This document shows positions 1 to 9,148 of a stretch of DNA of 64,000 nucleotides, in pieces (position 1 is the first letter of the stretch; each line of letters begins with the position of its first letter). The notes below the pieces were generated by a model, which saw nothing but the letters and a program-made list of their open reading frames with translations, was not told where the DNA came from and searched no databases. Source of the stretch: Planctomycetota bacterium (GTDB lineage: Bacteria; Planctomycetota; UBA1135; UBA2386); contig JADJWQ010000006.1 of assembly GCA_016716265.1 (NCBI GenBank), forward strand, positions 496,001-560,000, given 5' to 3'. The position numbers and the translations under genes were made by a program.

Positions 1-2631
1 GCGCGCGAGGGGCAGCTGTCGGAGGCGGAGCGCGACCTGACGCAGCAGCTCGGCGAGCTGTCGCGCGAGCTGCGCCGGGAGGCCGACGAGAACCAGCGCC
101 AGGCCGGCGCGCGGCGCCCGGTGCTCGAGAACGCGCTGCGCGACGTCGAGCAGCTGCTGCGCGAGCAGGGCGAGCTCGAGCGCTCGGCGCGCGCCGAGGC
201 GACCGGGGAACGGTCCGACCAGACCCGCGAGCTGTCGTTCCAGAGCGGCGCGGTCAACCAGGACCAGCGCGACCTGCAGGCGGCGATCGACCGCGCGCAG
301 GACCTCGCCGGCGTCGAGCGGCAGGCGCGCGAGCTCGCCGACGCGGCTCGTCGCGGCGACGACGACCGCGCGCAGCGCGCGCGCGACCGCGTCGAGTCGG
401 GCCTGGGGCGGCTCGCGGCGGGCACTCCCGAGGAGCAGGAGCTCGAACGGCGCCAGCTCGAGGACCTCGCGCGGCAGATCGCCGAGGCGCCGGTGCCGCA
501 GAGCGGCGACCGGCAGCAGGCCAGGCGTGAGCAGCTCGCCCAGGTCGGCGAGGCGGTCGCGGACTCGCTGCAGCGGATGCTCGGCGAGCAGCGCGGCCGC
601 GCCGCCGAGCAGCAGGCGCGGCTCGCGCAGCGCTCGCAGCAGCTCGCGGACGCGATGCGCGAGGCCGGTGCGCCGACGCCGACCGGTGGCGCCGAGCAGC
701 CCCAGACCGGCCAGCAGCCGGACGCCGGGCAGCAGCCGCAGGCAGGACAGCAGCCGCAGACGGGACAGCAGCCGGACGCCGGGCAGCAGCTGCAGGCAGG
801 ACAGCAGCCGCAGACGGGACAGCAGCCGGACGCCGGGCAGCAGCCGCAGCAGGGGCAGCAGCCGAGCCGCAACGAAGCCGCGGCGCGCGCCGCCGAGCGC
901 GCCGCCGAGGCGATGCAGCGCGCCGCCGACGCGACCCGCGAGGGCTCGCTCGACGCCGCCCGCGCCGCCGCCGCGGAGGCCGCCCGCGAGGCGGCCGGCG
1001 CGCGCGAGGCCTTCGAGCGCGCCAACCCCGACGCCGCCGACCGGGCCGGCCGCATGGCGAGCGACGCCGACCGCACCGCGCGGACGCTGCGGAACTCGAG
1101 CCCGCAAGCGGAGCAGCAGGCCGAGGGCCGCGCCGCCGACGCGCTGCAGCAATCGGAGCAGGCGCTGCGCGACGCCGCCGAGACGCTGCGCAACGCGGAG
1201 CAGCAGTCGTCCGCGGCGGCCCCGGAGGACGTGCAGCGCGAGCTCGAGCGCTCGCGGGACGCGCTGCAGCAGGCGCGCGACGAGCTGCAGGACGCGCTCC
1301 AGCAGGAGAACCGGCCGCGCGACGCCGCACTGGAAGGGGCGCGCCAGCGGCAGCGGGAGCTGCAGCAGCGCGCCGAGCAGCTCGGCGAGCGGGCGCAGCA
1401 GGCCGGTTCGCAGGGCGAGCTGACGCCGGAGCAGGCGCAGGCGGCACGCGAGGCGATGGACCGCGCGGACGCGGCGATGCAGCGCGCGTCCGAGGCGCTG
1501 CAGAGCGGCCAGCAGGCGACCGCCGGCACCCAGCAGCGCAATGCTGCCGACGCGCTCGACCGGGCGGCCGAGGACATGGCGCGCAACCGGCCGCTCGACG
1601 AGCAGCAGCGCCAGGCGATGAACGACCTGGCCGAGCGGCAGGACCAGCTGCGCGAGGACATCGTGCAGCTCGCCGAGCTGACCCGGCAGGAGCGCAACGA
1701 GCGCGCCGCGCAGGCGCTCGACCGCGCCGCCGAGGCGGCCCGCCGCGCCGAGCAGGCGCTGCAGCGCGGTGACACCGAGGAGGCCGAGCGGCAGCAGCAG
1801 CGCGCGCAGGAGGAGCTCGACCGTGCGCGCCAGGAGCTGCAGCAGGAGCGCGACCGCTACCAGGACCTGCGCCAGGAGGAGCTGCTGTTCCGCACCGAGG
1901 AGGAGCTGCGCGAGTTCCTCGAGCGGCAGAGGCCGATCACCGCGGAGACCGCCGAGGCCAACGCGCAGTCGCGCGATGGCGCGCGGCTGCCGCGCCCGGT
2001 GCGGCGGCGCCTGAACCAGGCCGCCGAGGAGGAGCGCGAGCTCGCCGCGAAGCTGCGCTTCATGCACGAGGCGCTCACCGAGGAGGGCACGCTGGTCTTC
2101 ACGCACGTGCTGAAGAGCAACGAGGTCGACCTCGAGGACGTCGCCAGCCGGCTCGGCGCCCGCGAGCCCGATCCCGGCGACTACACGCTGCAGCTCCAGC
2201 GCGACGTCGAGCACCGCACCGAGCAGCTGCTCGCGGCGATCGAACGCGAACGGGAGCGGCGGCGCGAGGAGCAGCAGCGCCGCGAGCAGGAGCGCCAGCA
2301 GAACCAGGACCAGCAGCAGGACCAGAACCAGTTCGGGAACCAGCGCGAGCGCCTCGTGTCGCTGATGTCCGAGCTGCTGATGCTGAAGCAGCTCGAGCAG
2401 GACATGCTCGACCGCACCAAGGCCTTCGACCGGATGCTGGAGATCACCGGTGAGGAGAACCTCACCGAGATCGACCTCGCGATGGCGCGGCGGCTCGCCA
2501 GCCAGCACGCGCAGATCACGCAGATCTTCGAGCGCCTGAAGGCGCAGCTCACCGATGCCCTGCAGCCACCGCAGGGCGACGGCTCCGATCGGGACCAGGG
2601 TGGCTCGCCCGAGGAGGGCCGTGGACGATGA
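1..2631 (+). CDS. Gln-rich coiled-coil protein, 5' end outside window
   Basis: The frame is open from base 1, so the gene starts upstream of the window; a GTG at 121 is only the first internal candidate. At least 876 residues are visible. Almost all of it is charged, Glu/Arg/Gln/Ala-rich helix with heptad-like spacing, interrupted by a low-complexity Gln/Pro/Gly tract. The last 250 residues are less repetitive (LPRPVRRRLNQAAEEERE, then SLMSELLMLKQLEQDM) and look like the conserved core. Similar Gln-rich coiled-coil proteins in planctomycetes often sit beside MoxR/DUF58/VWA genes and are annotated as DUF4175-like; this is recalled family context, not shown here. It overlaps the next gene by 4 bases (ATGA), so the two are probably translated together. 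Function unknown. Confidence 0.8.
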   Translation, partial: AREGQLSEAERDLTQQLGELSRELRREADENQRQAGARRPVLENALRDVEQLLREQGELERSARAEATGERSDQTRELSFQSGAVNQDQRDLQAAIDRAQDLAGVERQARELADAARRGDDDRAQRARDRVESGLGRLAAGTPEEQELERRQLEDLARQIAEAPVPQSGDRQQARREQLAQVGEAVADSLQRMLGEQRGRAAEQQARLAQRSQQLADAMREAGAPTPTGGAEQPQTGQQPDAGQQPQAGQQPQTGQQPDAGQQLQAGQQPQTGQQPDAGQQPQQGQQPSRNEAAARAAERAAEAMQRAADATREGSLDAARAAAAEAAREAAGAREAFERANPDAADRAGRMASDADRTARTLRNSSPQAEQQAEGRAADALQQSEQALRDAAETLRNAEQQSSAAAPEDVQRELERSRDALQQARDELQDALQQENRPRDAALEGARQRQRELQQRAEQLGERAQQAGSQGELTPEQAQAAREAMDRADAAMQRASEALQSGQQATAGTQQRNAADALDRAAEDMARNRPLDEQQRQAMNDLAERQDQLREDIVQLAELTRQERNERAAQALDRAAEAARRAEQALQRGDTEEAERQQQRAQEELDRARQELQQERDRYQDLRQEELLFRTEEELREFLERQRPITAETAEANAQSRDGARLPRPVRRRLNQAAEEERELAAKLRFMHEALTEEGTLVFTHVLKSNEVDLEDVASRLGAREPDPGDYTLQLQRDVEHRTEQLLAAIERERERRREEQQRREQERQQNQDQQQDQNQFGNQRERLVSLMSELLMLKQLEQDMLDRTKAFDRMLEITGEENLTEIDLAMARRLASQHAQITQIFERLKAQLTDALQPPQGDGSDRDQGGSPEEGRGR
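712..849 (+). repeat. 54-bp in-frame tandem repeat
   Basis: Two full 54-base units (712-765 and 766-819) and a 30-base partial third unit are nearly identical. Each encodes 18 residues of the form QQPDAGQQPQAGQQPQTG, itself built from a 6-residue GQQPxA/T sub-unit. The array sits between coiled-coil segments of the host gene and probably forms a flexible linker. High base identity between units points to recent expansion. Confidence 0.95.
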
Positions 2632-3383
2632 CCGCCAACACCCGCACCCCACCCCCCCGCCGCAGCGCGCGACCCGCGCTGTGGCTCGCCGCCGCGTTGC
2701 TCGCGGCGCCGGTCGTGCACGCGCAGGTCGATCCGCAGGAGATCGTGCGGCGCACCGCCGAGGAGATCGGCAAGCAGATGACGGAGATCGACCGGCTGCT
2801 CGACCAGTCGGCACAGGGCCAGACCGGCGGTCGCACGAGCACCGCGCAGGCGCGCGAGCTGGTCGACCGCACGCAGGAGTCGCAGCAGCAGGTCGTCGAG
2901 GGCATCGACAAGCTGCTCGACCAGCTGCAGGAGCTGGCCCAGCAGAGCCAGTCGAGCTCCGGCTCGCCGCAGGACCAGCAGCAGGACCAGCAGCAGGGCG
3001 GCGAGCGACAGCAGCAGCGCCAGCGGCAGGAGTCGCAGACGCCCGACTTCCAGGAGCAGAGCGGCCCCGAGCAGCGCCAGCCCGGCGAGCAGCAGCGCCA
3101 GCCCCAGGACGGCCAGCAGCAGGACCGCGAGCAGCAGGGTGGCCAGCGCCCGCAGGACGGCCAGGAGCGGCGCGATCCCGGTGCGAACGTCCGTGACGGA
3201 CAGCCGGTCCAGGAAGGCACCGAGTCGGTCGATCGCTCCGATGACGGCGGCGATTGGGGCCGGCTACCGCCGTACGCGAAGTTCCTGCACAGCCGCGGCG
3301 GCGTTCCGGAGGTCCCGGCGCGCTACCGCCGGCTGCACGAGGCCTGGCAGAAGGCCGTCAACGAGCGCGACCGCCAGCGCTGA
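2628..3383 (+). CDS. Secreted Gln-rich coiled-coil protein
   Basis: A 251-residue protein whose ATG overlaps the previous stop codon (ATGA), so it is likely translated by coupling. Residues 1-32 form a signal peptide (Arg-rich start, ALWLAAALLAAPVVHA, predicted cut before QVDP). Residues 35-110 are helical, residues 110-200 are dominated by Gln with Asp/Glu/Arg, and the C-terminus has a compact motif (WGRLPPYAKFLHSRGG, then VPARYRRLHEAW). That terminal motif looks conserved and may be the functional part. The neighbour upstream is also a Gln-rich coiled-coil, so the two may bind each other in the periplasm. No enzymatic motif is visible. Confidence 0.85.
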   Translation: MTANTRTPPPRRSARPALWLAAALLAAPVVHAQVDPQEIVRRTAEEIGKQMTEIDRLLDQSAQGQTGGRTSTAQARELVDRTQESQQQVVEGIDKLLDQLQELAQQSQSSSGSPQDQQQDQQQGGERQQQRQRQESQTPDFQEQSGPEQRQPGEQQRQPQDGQQQDREQQGGQRPQDGQERRDPGANVRDGQPVQEGTESVDRSDDGGDWGRLPPYAKFLHSRGGVPEVPARYRRLHEAWQKAVNERDRQR

Positions 3384-3413
3384 GCCACCGCCCAGCGGGC
3401 GGGTAGACTGGAG

Positions 3414-3419
3414 GGTCCC
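3414..3419 (+). promoter_or_regulatory. -10-like hexamer TAGACT
   Basis: TAGACT lies 18 bases before the ATG at 3438 and fits the TANNNT pattern seen before many genes in this window. It would give a 5' leader of about 12 bases. Confidence 0.4.
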
Positions 3420-3437
3420 CCTGCCGCCGGGCAAGCC

Positions 3438-4697
3438 ATGGTCCGCTCCTCTCCCGTCCTCTGCGCGGTCGCCGTGCTGCTGGCGCTCACCACCGGCACG
3501 GCGCAGGTCCCCGCGGGTCGCTACCTCGTCACCGCCGCGAGTCCCGCCGGTGCGGGCGGCGGTCTGTGGACCGTCGAGCCGCTGACCGGTGCGAGCCAGC
3601 CGGTCGCCGATCCCGGCGCCCTGCTGCAGCAGGCCACCGCGCTCGGGCCGACCATCGATCCGGCGCGCTGGCTCGCCGCGGTCGACACGCCCGCCGGCAC
3701 CGAGATCGTCGACGTCGACCTGACCGGCGGGCAGGTCGCCGGCGCCGTCCTGCTCGCCCCGCCGCTCGCCGAGCCGGTGCTGTGGGTCGGTCACCTGCCC
3801 GGCAGCGGGCCGCTGGCGCTGACGCCGACCAGCCTGCTGACGTTCCGCGGCGGCCAGCCGACGGTCCTCGCCCGGAGCCCGTCGGTCGGCAACCGTTTCG
3901 TCGCCGCGGCGCGCGCCGATCAGCAGCTCGCGTTGCTGCTCGGCGACGCCAATGCGACGCTCGCCGGCATCCAGGTGTTCGACCCGACGATCGGTGCCGC
4001 GGCCGTGCGCACGATCGCGGTGCCGGGTGCCACCCGCATCGCGTGGGCTCCGAGCCTCGCCGGCTACTTCGTCGGCGACCGCCTCGGTGGAATCCACTTC
4101 GTCGACGGGCAGCGCTACCTCGCCTCGCCGATCGCGCAGACCCCCAACGCGCAGCCGATCCTCGCGATCGCGCGCAACGACGACCAGCAGGACTTCCTGG
4201 TCTCGTCCGGACTCGTGTTGCTGACGTTCACGGGCACCGGCTTCGTCCGCCCGCTGGCGCTGCCGGGCAACCAGCGGGTCACCGCCGCCGAGTACCAGCC
4301 CTACGCGCCGACGACCCGGCGCTACGGTGCGCCCTGCGCGGCAGCGGCCCTGCTGCCGCGGATCGGCGCGGTCGGCTCGCCGCATCCCGGCAGCCGCGAC
4401 TTCGCGCTGGTGCTGACCGGCGCGGCCGCGAACGGCACGGCGTGGCTGCTGCTCGGCATCGCGCCGCTCGCGCTGCCGCTCGACGTCGCCGGGCTGACCG
4501 GTTGCATCGCGCTGGTCGATCCGCTCGACGCGCTCGGCGCGCGCACCTCGCAGCTCGGCAGCGCCCGCCAGCAGCTCCCGATCCCGGCCGAGCCGGGCCT
4601 GGTCGGCGGCACGCTGTTCCTGCAGTGGCTCGCGCTGACGCCGGGCGCGAACCGCGCCGGAGCGCTGACCTCCGACGCGCTCGCCGTCACGTTCTGA
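3438..4697 (+). CDS. Secreted propeller-like protein with planctomycete C-terminal domain
   Basis: A 419-residue protein with an N-terminal signal peptide (VLCAVAVLLALTTGTAQ). The middle has repeated short beta-rich blocks of the kind that build a beta-propeller (for example GRYLVTAASPAG, WLAAVDTPAGTEIVDVDL). The last 120 residues, from about YGAPCAAAALLPRIGAVG, form the domain also seen at the ends of the proteins at 30606-33293 and 38247-41123: a block ending in WLLLGIAPLALPL, then GCIALVDP, LPIPAEPGLVGGTLFLQW and a final hydrophobic strand. I recognise this ending from many secreted planctomycete proteins of unknown function. It converges with rodA, only 19 bases away. Confidence 0.85.
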   Translation: MVRSSPVLCAVAVLLALTTGTAQVPAGRYLVTAASPAGAGGGLWTVEPLTGASQPVADPGALLQQATALGPTIDPARWLAAVDTPAGTEIVDVDLTGGQVAGAVLLAPPLAEPVLWVGHLPGSGPLALTPTSLLTFRGGQPTVLARSPSVGNRFVAAARADQQLALLLGDANATLAGIQVFDPTIGAAAVRTIAVPGATRIAWAPSLAGYFVGDRLGGIHFVDGQRYLASPIAQTPNAQPILAIARNDDQQDFLVSSGLVLLTFTGTGFVRPLALPGNQRVTAAEYQPYAPTTRRYGAPCAAAALLPRIGAVGSPHPGSRDFALVLTGAAANGTAWLLLGIAPLALPLDVAGLTGCIALVDPLDALGARTSQLGSARQQLPIPAEPGLVGGTLFLQWLALTPGANRAGALTSDALAVTF

Positions 4698-4716
4698 CCG
4701 ACGCCTCGCGCCGCCG

Positions 4717-5862
4717 TCACTCGCGCGCGAGCACCGGCTCGTTGCGCGCGCCGACGCTGACGACCAGCGCGATCCCCGTCCACACCGCGAGCGTCGCGCT
4801 GCCACCGTGGCTGATGAACGGCATCGGCAGACCGGTCGACGGCAGCAGCCACGAGCAGACCGCGACGTGGATCAGCGCCTGTGTACCGATCCACGTCGCG
4901 ATACCGACCGCACACAGCCGTCCGAAGCGCTCGCGTGTGCGGATGGCGATGCCGAGCAGCGCCGTCACCAGCGCGAGCTCCAGTCCGATCACACCGAGCG
5001 CGCCGAGCAGACCGGTCTCCTCGCACACCACCGCGAACACGTAGTCGCCGGAGCGGTACGGAAGGAACTCGAACCGGTTCTGCGGCCCCTGCATGTAGCC
5101 GAACCCGGTCCAGCCGCCGGAGCCGATCGCGATCAGCGATTGCCAGGGCTGGAAGCCGTCGCCGAGCAGCACCTCGCGGACACCTGGGTCGGTGTCGACC
5201 GCGGCGCGGTCCCAGCCGAAATGCTGGAGCCACACCAACACGCGCGTCTTCTGGTAGTCGTGCAGCACGGTGAACCAGCCGAGCACGAGCAGCGCCAGGC
5301 CGAGCGCGACGACGACGGCGATGTGCCGGACCCGCGCGCCCGCCGCGTAGCACATGCCGAGCGTGGTCGGCCAGAACACCAGCGAGCTGCCGAGGTCGGG
5401 CTGCAGGAACACCAGCAGCACCGGCAGCGTCGTGATCGCCAGCGGCAGGACGATGCCGTCCGCGAGCCGCGACGCGTCGCGGAACCGCAGCCACGCGGCG
5501 ACCGCGAGCACGACCGCGCACTTCGCGAACTCGCTCGGCTGCAGCCCGAAGCCGAAGATCACGTACCAGCGCCGCGCTCCATTGAGCACCGCTCCGAACA
5601 CCGGCAGCAGCGCCAGCGCCGCGACGACCGCGAAGTAGATCGGCCACGCGAGCCGCCGGACCCGGCTGAACGGCACCAGCACGATCGCGATGCCGAGCCC
5701 GACCCCCGCGCACAGGTACAGCATCTGCTTCTGGGCCAGCCCCTCGAACTGCAAGCCGTGCGTCGCCGAGCCGACCATCAGCACGCCGATGGCGCCGAGC
5801 GTCGCGGCGAGCAACACCACCCACCAGTCGATCCGCTGCAGCAGCTCGAGGCGTGCGCTCAT
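4717..5862 (-). CDS. rodA: SEDS peptidoglycan polymerase RodA
   Basis: A 381-residue polytopic membrane protein of the SEDS family, which polymerises lipid II glycan strands during lateral wall growth together with PBP2. About ten hydrophobic segments are visible, plus characteristic blocks: NGARRWYVIFGFGLQPSEFAK, FLQPDLGSS, the long extracytoplasmic loop ending in GYMQGPQNRFEFLP, SGDYVFAVVCEETG, and the C-terminal LPSTGLPMPFISHGGS. The ATG at 5862 overlaps the stop codon of mrdA by 4 bases, which fixes the start; longer readings of the frame run into mrdA. Length is normal for the family. It is the last gene of the mre cluster. Confidence 0.95.
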   Translation of the reverse strand: MSARLELLQRIDWWVVLLAATLGAIGVLMVGSATHGLQFEGLAQKQMLYLCAGVGLGIAIVLVPFSRVRRLAWPIYFAVVAALALLPVFGAVLNGARRWYVIFGFGLQPSEFAKCAVVLAVAAWLRFRDASRLADGIVLPLAITTLPVLLVFLQPDLGSSLVFWPTTLGMCYAAGARVRHIAVVVALGLALLVLGWFTVLHDYQKTRVLVWLQHFGWDRAAVDTDPGVREVLLGDGFQPWQSLIAIGSGGWTGFGYMQGPQNRFEFLPYRSGDYVFAVVCEETGLLGALGVIGLELALVTALLGIAIRTRERFGRLCAVGIATWIGTQALIHVAVCSWLLPSTGLPMPFISHGGSATLAVWTGIALVVSVGARNEPVLARE

Positions 5863-8651
5863 CGCGACGACCCTCCCAGGTAGCGCTCGCGCAACGGTGC
5901 GCTGTCGTGGATCGCGGTCAGGAAGTCGACGACCATCGCGCCGGCGTCGCGACCCCCCGAGCCATCGGTCAGCCCGTAGGCGGTGGCGACGATCACGAGG
6001 CCGGCGTCGGCGTCGGTGCCGAGGAACAACGCGAACCACGCGTTGGTCGCCGTCTCGCCGGAGCGCGTGACGACGCGGGCGGTGCCCGACTTGCCGTGCG
6101 CGACGTCGGCGAGCCCCATCCGCTGCAGGGGCCCGAGCAGCGACACGCCGGTTCCGCCCGCATCGGTGATGCACTCGTGGAGCCCCGCGCGCACGAGCTG
6201 CAGGTGGCCGCGGTCGAAGCCGAGCGGACGGCGCCGCCGCGCGGGATCGGCGACCAACCCGACGTCGGGAAGCTCGCCGGTCGCGAGCGCGGCATACGCG
6301 CGCGCGACCATCAGCGCCGGCACGTCGACCCCATAGCCGATCGACTGCACGTAGCCCGACAATCCGGCCGGATTGAGCCGCGACCGCATCAGACGATTGC
6401 CCGGCAGACCGGGCACGTGCTCCTGCAGGGCGTCGTCGGGATCATCGGGATCGGCATCCCAGCCGATCCGTCGCAATGCCGTATGCAGCGGGCCGAGACC
6501 GGCCACACGGTGGACCTCGTAGAAGAAGATGTTGCACGAGTGCGCGACCGCGGCAACGACGCTCTGCGAGTCCGCGCCGTGCGCGTGGCTGCACGTGAAG
6601 CGGCGCGAGCCCGACGGCATCCCGTAGCTCCGCTGACAGGGTTGGAACGTCTCCGGGCCCGGCAGGTCGGGGTCGGCGGCGAGCTGTTCCAGGTAGGCGA
6701 GCGCGACGAACGGCTTGACGACCGAACCGACCGCCGGGTTGCCGAGCACCCAGGTCGCGGCAGCGCTGAGCTGCTGACCGCGCGCGGCCTCCTCGTCCTG
6801 CGAGCAGCCGGCGAGCGCGAGCACGTCGCCGGTCTGGGCGTCCAGTGCGACCAATGCCTGCTCGCGCGCGCCACTCAGGTCGGCCACGACGCGATCGGCG
6901 AGCGCCTGCAGGCGCAGGTCGACGGTCAGCGTGACGTCCCGCCCACGCCGCACATCGAACCACGCGAACATCCGCTCCTCGCGCGCCTGCCGGTCCCGCT
7001 CGATGAAGCGCAGTCCCGGCGTTCCGCTCAGCAGGTCGTCGAGGTCCAGCTCGACGCCCGACCGTCCGACGCGCCCGTAGACGCTGAAATGCCCGCGCAA
7101 CGTGCGCTCGGCGCCGCGCCGCAACGATTCCTCGAGGTCGTCGGGCAGCGAGTCGTCGGCGAGGTCGAGCACGCCGGCGCGCTCGACCGACTCGAGCACG
7201 TCCTCCGCCTCGCGCGACGGCGTCGCGGCGCCGGCACCGGCGTCGAAGTCGGAAGCGAAGTACGGAGTCACGCGACCGACGTAGGCGCCGAAGCTGCCGA
7301 GGTCGGCCCGGCCCGGCAGCGTGCCGTGCGTCCGCAGCGCGGTCGGTCGCACGTCGAGGCCGGGAAGGCGCTCGCGCAGCTCGCCGAGCCAGGCCGCCAG
7401 CGGGTACGGCAGCTGCCGCCGCAGCGCGCGGGCGCGCGCCTCGTCCTGGTAGGTCGGCAGCCGCTCGCCGGCGTCGGCGGCGAGCAGCTCGCCGCGGTCG
7501 AGCCGCCGCCGCAGCTCCCACCACGCTCGCTCCGCGGCGCGGCGCTCCGCCTCGACGCTCGCGTAGCTCACCGCGAGGTCGGGCTGCGCGAGGCGCGTCT
7601 CGACCCGGTCGAGCGCGCGGTGCGCCGCACGTTCCGCGGCGGTCAGCGCCGTGCGCAGCGCGTCGCGCCGGGCGCCCCAGGCGACGAGCAGCTCGGCGCG
7701 CAGTTCGGGGGCGAGCGCGAGCCACTCGCCCGGCTCGTCGAGGTCGGCGAGCGGCGCGCCGCGCTCGCGGGCGAGCCAGCGCCAGAAATCGTGGTCGCCG
7801 AGCGCGTCGCGGTCGGCGTCGGGCAGCTCCTGGAAGTCGCGCCAGGCCTCGGAGTCGAGCCGGCGACGCTCGAGCTCGTCCCACAGCGACGGCGCGGACG
7901 CGGGATCGGTGGCGGGGTCGCGCTCGATGCCGATCGCCAGCAGGCGCTCGTTCAGCTCGCGCAGCTCGGCGACCCGCCTGCCGAGCGCGGCGCGCAGGGC
8001 GGTCCGCACGCCGCCGTGATCGCCGGGATCGAGGCCGAGCTGCCGCGCCGCCCGCGGGCCGATCGCGTCGAGCACGCGCAGACCCGCAGCCGCGTCGGCG
8101 CGGGTGGCCTTCGCGAGGTCGGCGGCGACGTCGCGGTGCCGTAGCCCGAGCAGGCCGGCTACCGCCGCACCGGTGTAGAAGCGCAGGTCGCGGCCGACGT
8201 CGCCCGGATCGTCGCGGTAGCGCAGCAGACCCGCGGCGCTGCGCCACGCGGACCCGTCGCGGCCGAGCCACACGAGCGGCAACGCGAGCAGCTCGTCGAG
8301 CGCCGCCGCATAGTCGGTGTCGGTGTCGTAGCGGCGCGGCGCGGCGTCGCCGAGGGCCGCGTGCGCGAGATTGGCGGCGTGCAGCACGCAGGCGATCGGG
8401 TGGCGCCGCCGGAACGTCGCGTAGCGCAGCTCGAGATCGAAGCCGGGACGGTCCTCCGCGATCAGCGCACCGTCGCGATCGAACAGCGAGCCGCGCCGCG
8501 TCGGCACGTCGCGGAACGCCCAGCGGTTGAGGTAGCTGCGCTCGAGCCACACGTCGCGGTCGGCGACCATCAACCGGTGCAGGTGCACCGTCAGCAGCAG
8601 CGCGCCGACGCCGAACGCGACGGCCAGCCGGCGGATCCGCGGCCGCGTCAC
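5859..8651 (-). CDS. mrdA: Penicillin-binding protein 2 (transpeptidase) with large insertion
   Basis: A 930-residue class B PBP that cross-links peptidoglycan with RodA. Residues 8-25 form the membrane anchor. The dimerisation region follows (FRDVPTRRGSLFDRDGALIA). A helical, Arg/Glu/Ala-rich insert of roughly 350 residues then separates it from the pedestal block (RERLPGLDVRPTALR). Transpeptidase motifs are intact: SVVK with Ser643 and Lys646, SCN at 705-707 and KSGT at 854-857. Usual PBP2 length is 600-700 residues, so the insert is exceptional. The GTG start at 8651 overlaps the mreD stop (GTGA). The reverse-frame extension to 9299 covers mreD and is not coding. Confidence 0.93.
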   Translation of the reverse strand: MTRPRIRRLAVAFGVGALLLTVHLHRLMVADRDVWLERSYLNRWAFRDVPTRRGSLFDRDGALIAEDRPGFDLELRYATFRRRHPIACVLHAANLAHAALGDAAPRRYDTDTDYAAALDELLALPLVWLGRDGSAWRSAAGLLRYRDDPGDVGRDLRFYTGAAVAGLLGLRHRDVAADLAKATRADAAAGLRVLDAIGPRAARQLGLDPGDHGGVRTALRAALGRRVAELRELNERLLAIGIERDPATDPASAPSLWDELERRRLDSEAWRDFQELPDADRDALGDHDFWRWLARERGAPLADLDEPGEWLALAPELRAELLVAWGARRDALRTALTAAERAAHRALDRVETRLAQPDLAVSYASVEAERRAAERAWWELRRRLDRGELLAADAGERLPTYQDEARARALRRQLPYPLAAWLGELRERLPGLDVRPTALRTHGTLPGRADLGSFGAYVGRVTPYFASDFDAGAGAATPSREAEDVLESVERAGVLDLADDSLPDDLEESLRRGAERTLRGHFSVYGRVGRSGVELDLDDLLSGTPGLRFIERDRQAREERMFAWFDVRRGRDVTLTVDLRLQALADRVVADLSGAREQALVALDAQTGDVLALAGCSQDEEAARGQQLSAAATWVLGNPAVGSVVKPFVALAYLEQLAADPDLPGPETFQPCQRSYGMPSGSRRFTCSHAHGADSQSVVAAVAHSCNIFFYEVHRVAGLGPLHTALRRIGWDADPDDPDDALQEHVPGLPGNRLMRSRLNPAGLSGYVQSIGYGVDVPALMVARAYAALATGELPDVGLVADPARRRRPLGFDRGHLQLVRAGLHECITDAGGTGVSLLGPLQRMGLADVAHGKSGTARVVTRSGETATNAWFALFLGTDADAGLVIVATAYGLTDGSGGRDAGAMVVDFLTAIHDSAPLRERYLGGSSR

Positions 8652-9148
8652 GGCGCGACTCCCGGGCGCAGGGGGCGGTCGGCGCGGAACGTGCGGAGCG
8701 GCGGCAGCCGGCCGAGCCCGCGGGCGGCGAGCGGGCCGAGCACCATCGTCGCCAGCACGCCGCCGAGCCCCGGCGACACCGGCGCCGCGGACTGCCCGGA
8801 CAGCTCGGCGAACGCGACCGTCAGGCGTGGCACCGCCAGCGCGAGCGCTCCGCACGCGACCGCCCGCACCACGAACGAGCGCTCGTCGAACAGGCTGCGC
8901 GCAGGCAGCAGCACGGCGACCGGGATGCCGAGCGCCAGGAAGTGCAGCGACAGGTCGCCGTCCTCGAGCGCAGCACGGCCGAGCGCGCCGCAGGCGAGCA
9001 GCGCGGGCACGGCGGAGGCGCGCGTCGCGAACCCGAGCGTCAGGCACAGCGCGGCGGCGAGGTCGCAGCGCACCGGCAGCTGTGCGGCGAGCCAGCCGTC
9101 GAGCAGGAACCACAGCGGCGCGAGCACGAACCACAGCACGAGGGCCAT
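8648..9148 (-). CDS. mreD: Rod shape-determining protein MreD
   Basis: A 166-residue integral membrane protein with five or six hydrophobic segments (ALVLWFVLAPLWFLLDGWLA, LALGIPVAVLLPARSLF and others), the right length for MreD. Sequence conservation in this family is weak, so the call rests on hydrophobicity, size and position between mreC and mrdA. The ATG at 9148 shares a base with the mreC stop (ATGA overlap) and its own stop overlaps the GTG of mrdA, so the genes form one translationally coupled unit. It is thought to help assemble the elongation complex in the inner membrane. Confidence 0.8.
   Translation of the reverse strand: MALVLWFVLAPLWFLLDGWLAAQLPVRCDLAAALCLTLGFATRASAVPALLACGALGRAALEDGDLSLHFLALGIPVAVLLPARSLFDERSFVVRAVACGALALAVPRLTVAFAELSGQSAAPVSPGLGGVLATMVLGPLAARGLGRLPPLRTFRADRPLRPGVAP

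Noticed and set aside
5853..8144. 763-residue plus-strand open frame
   Set aside because: It lies opposite mrdA, which has clear transpeptidase motifs. The frame is a shadow caused by high GC.
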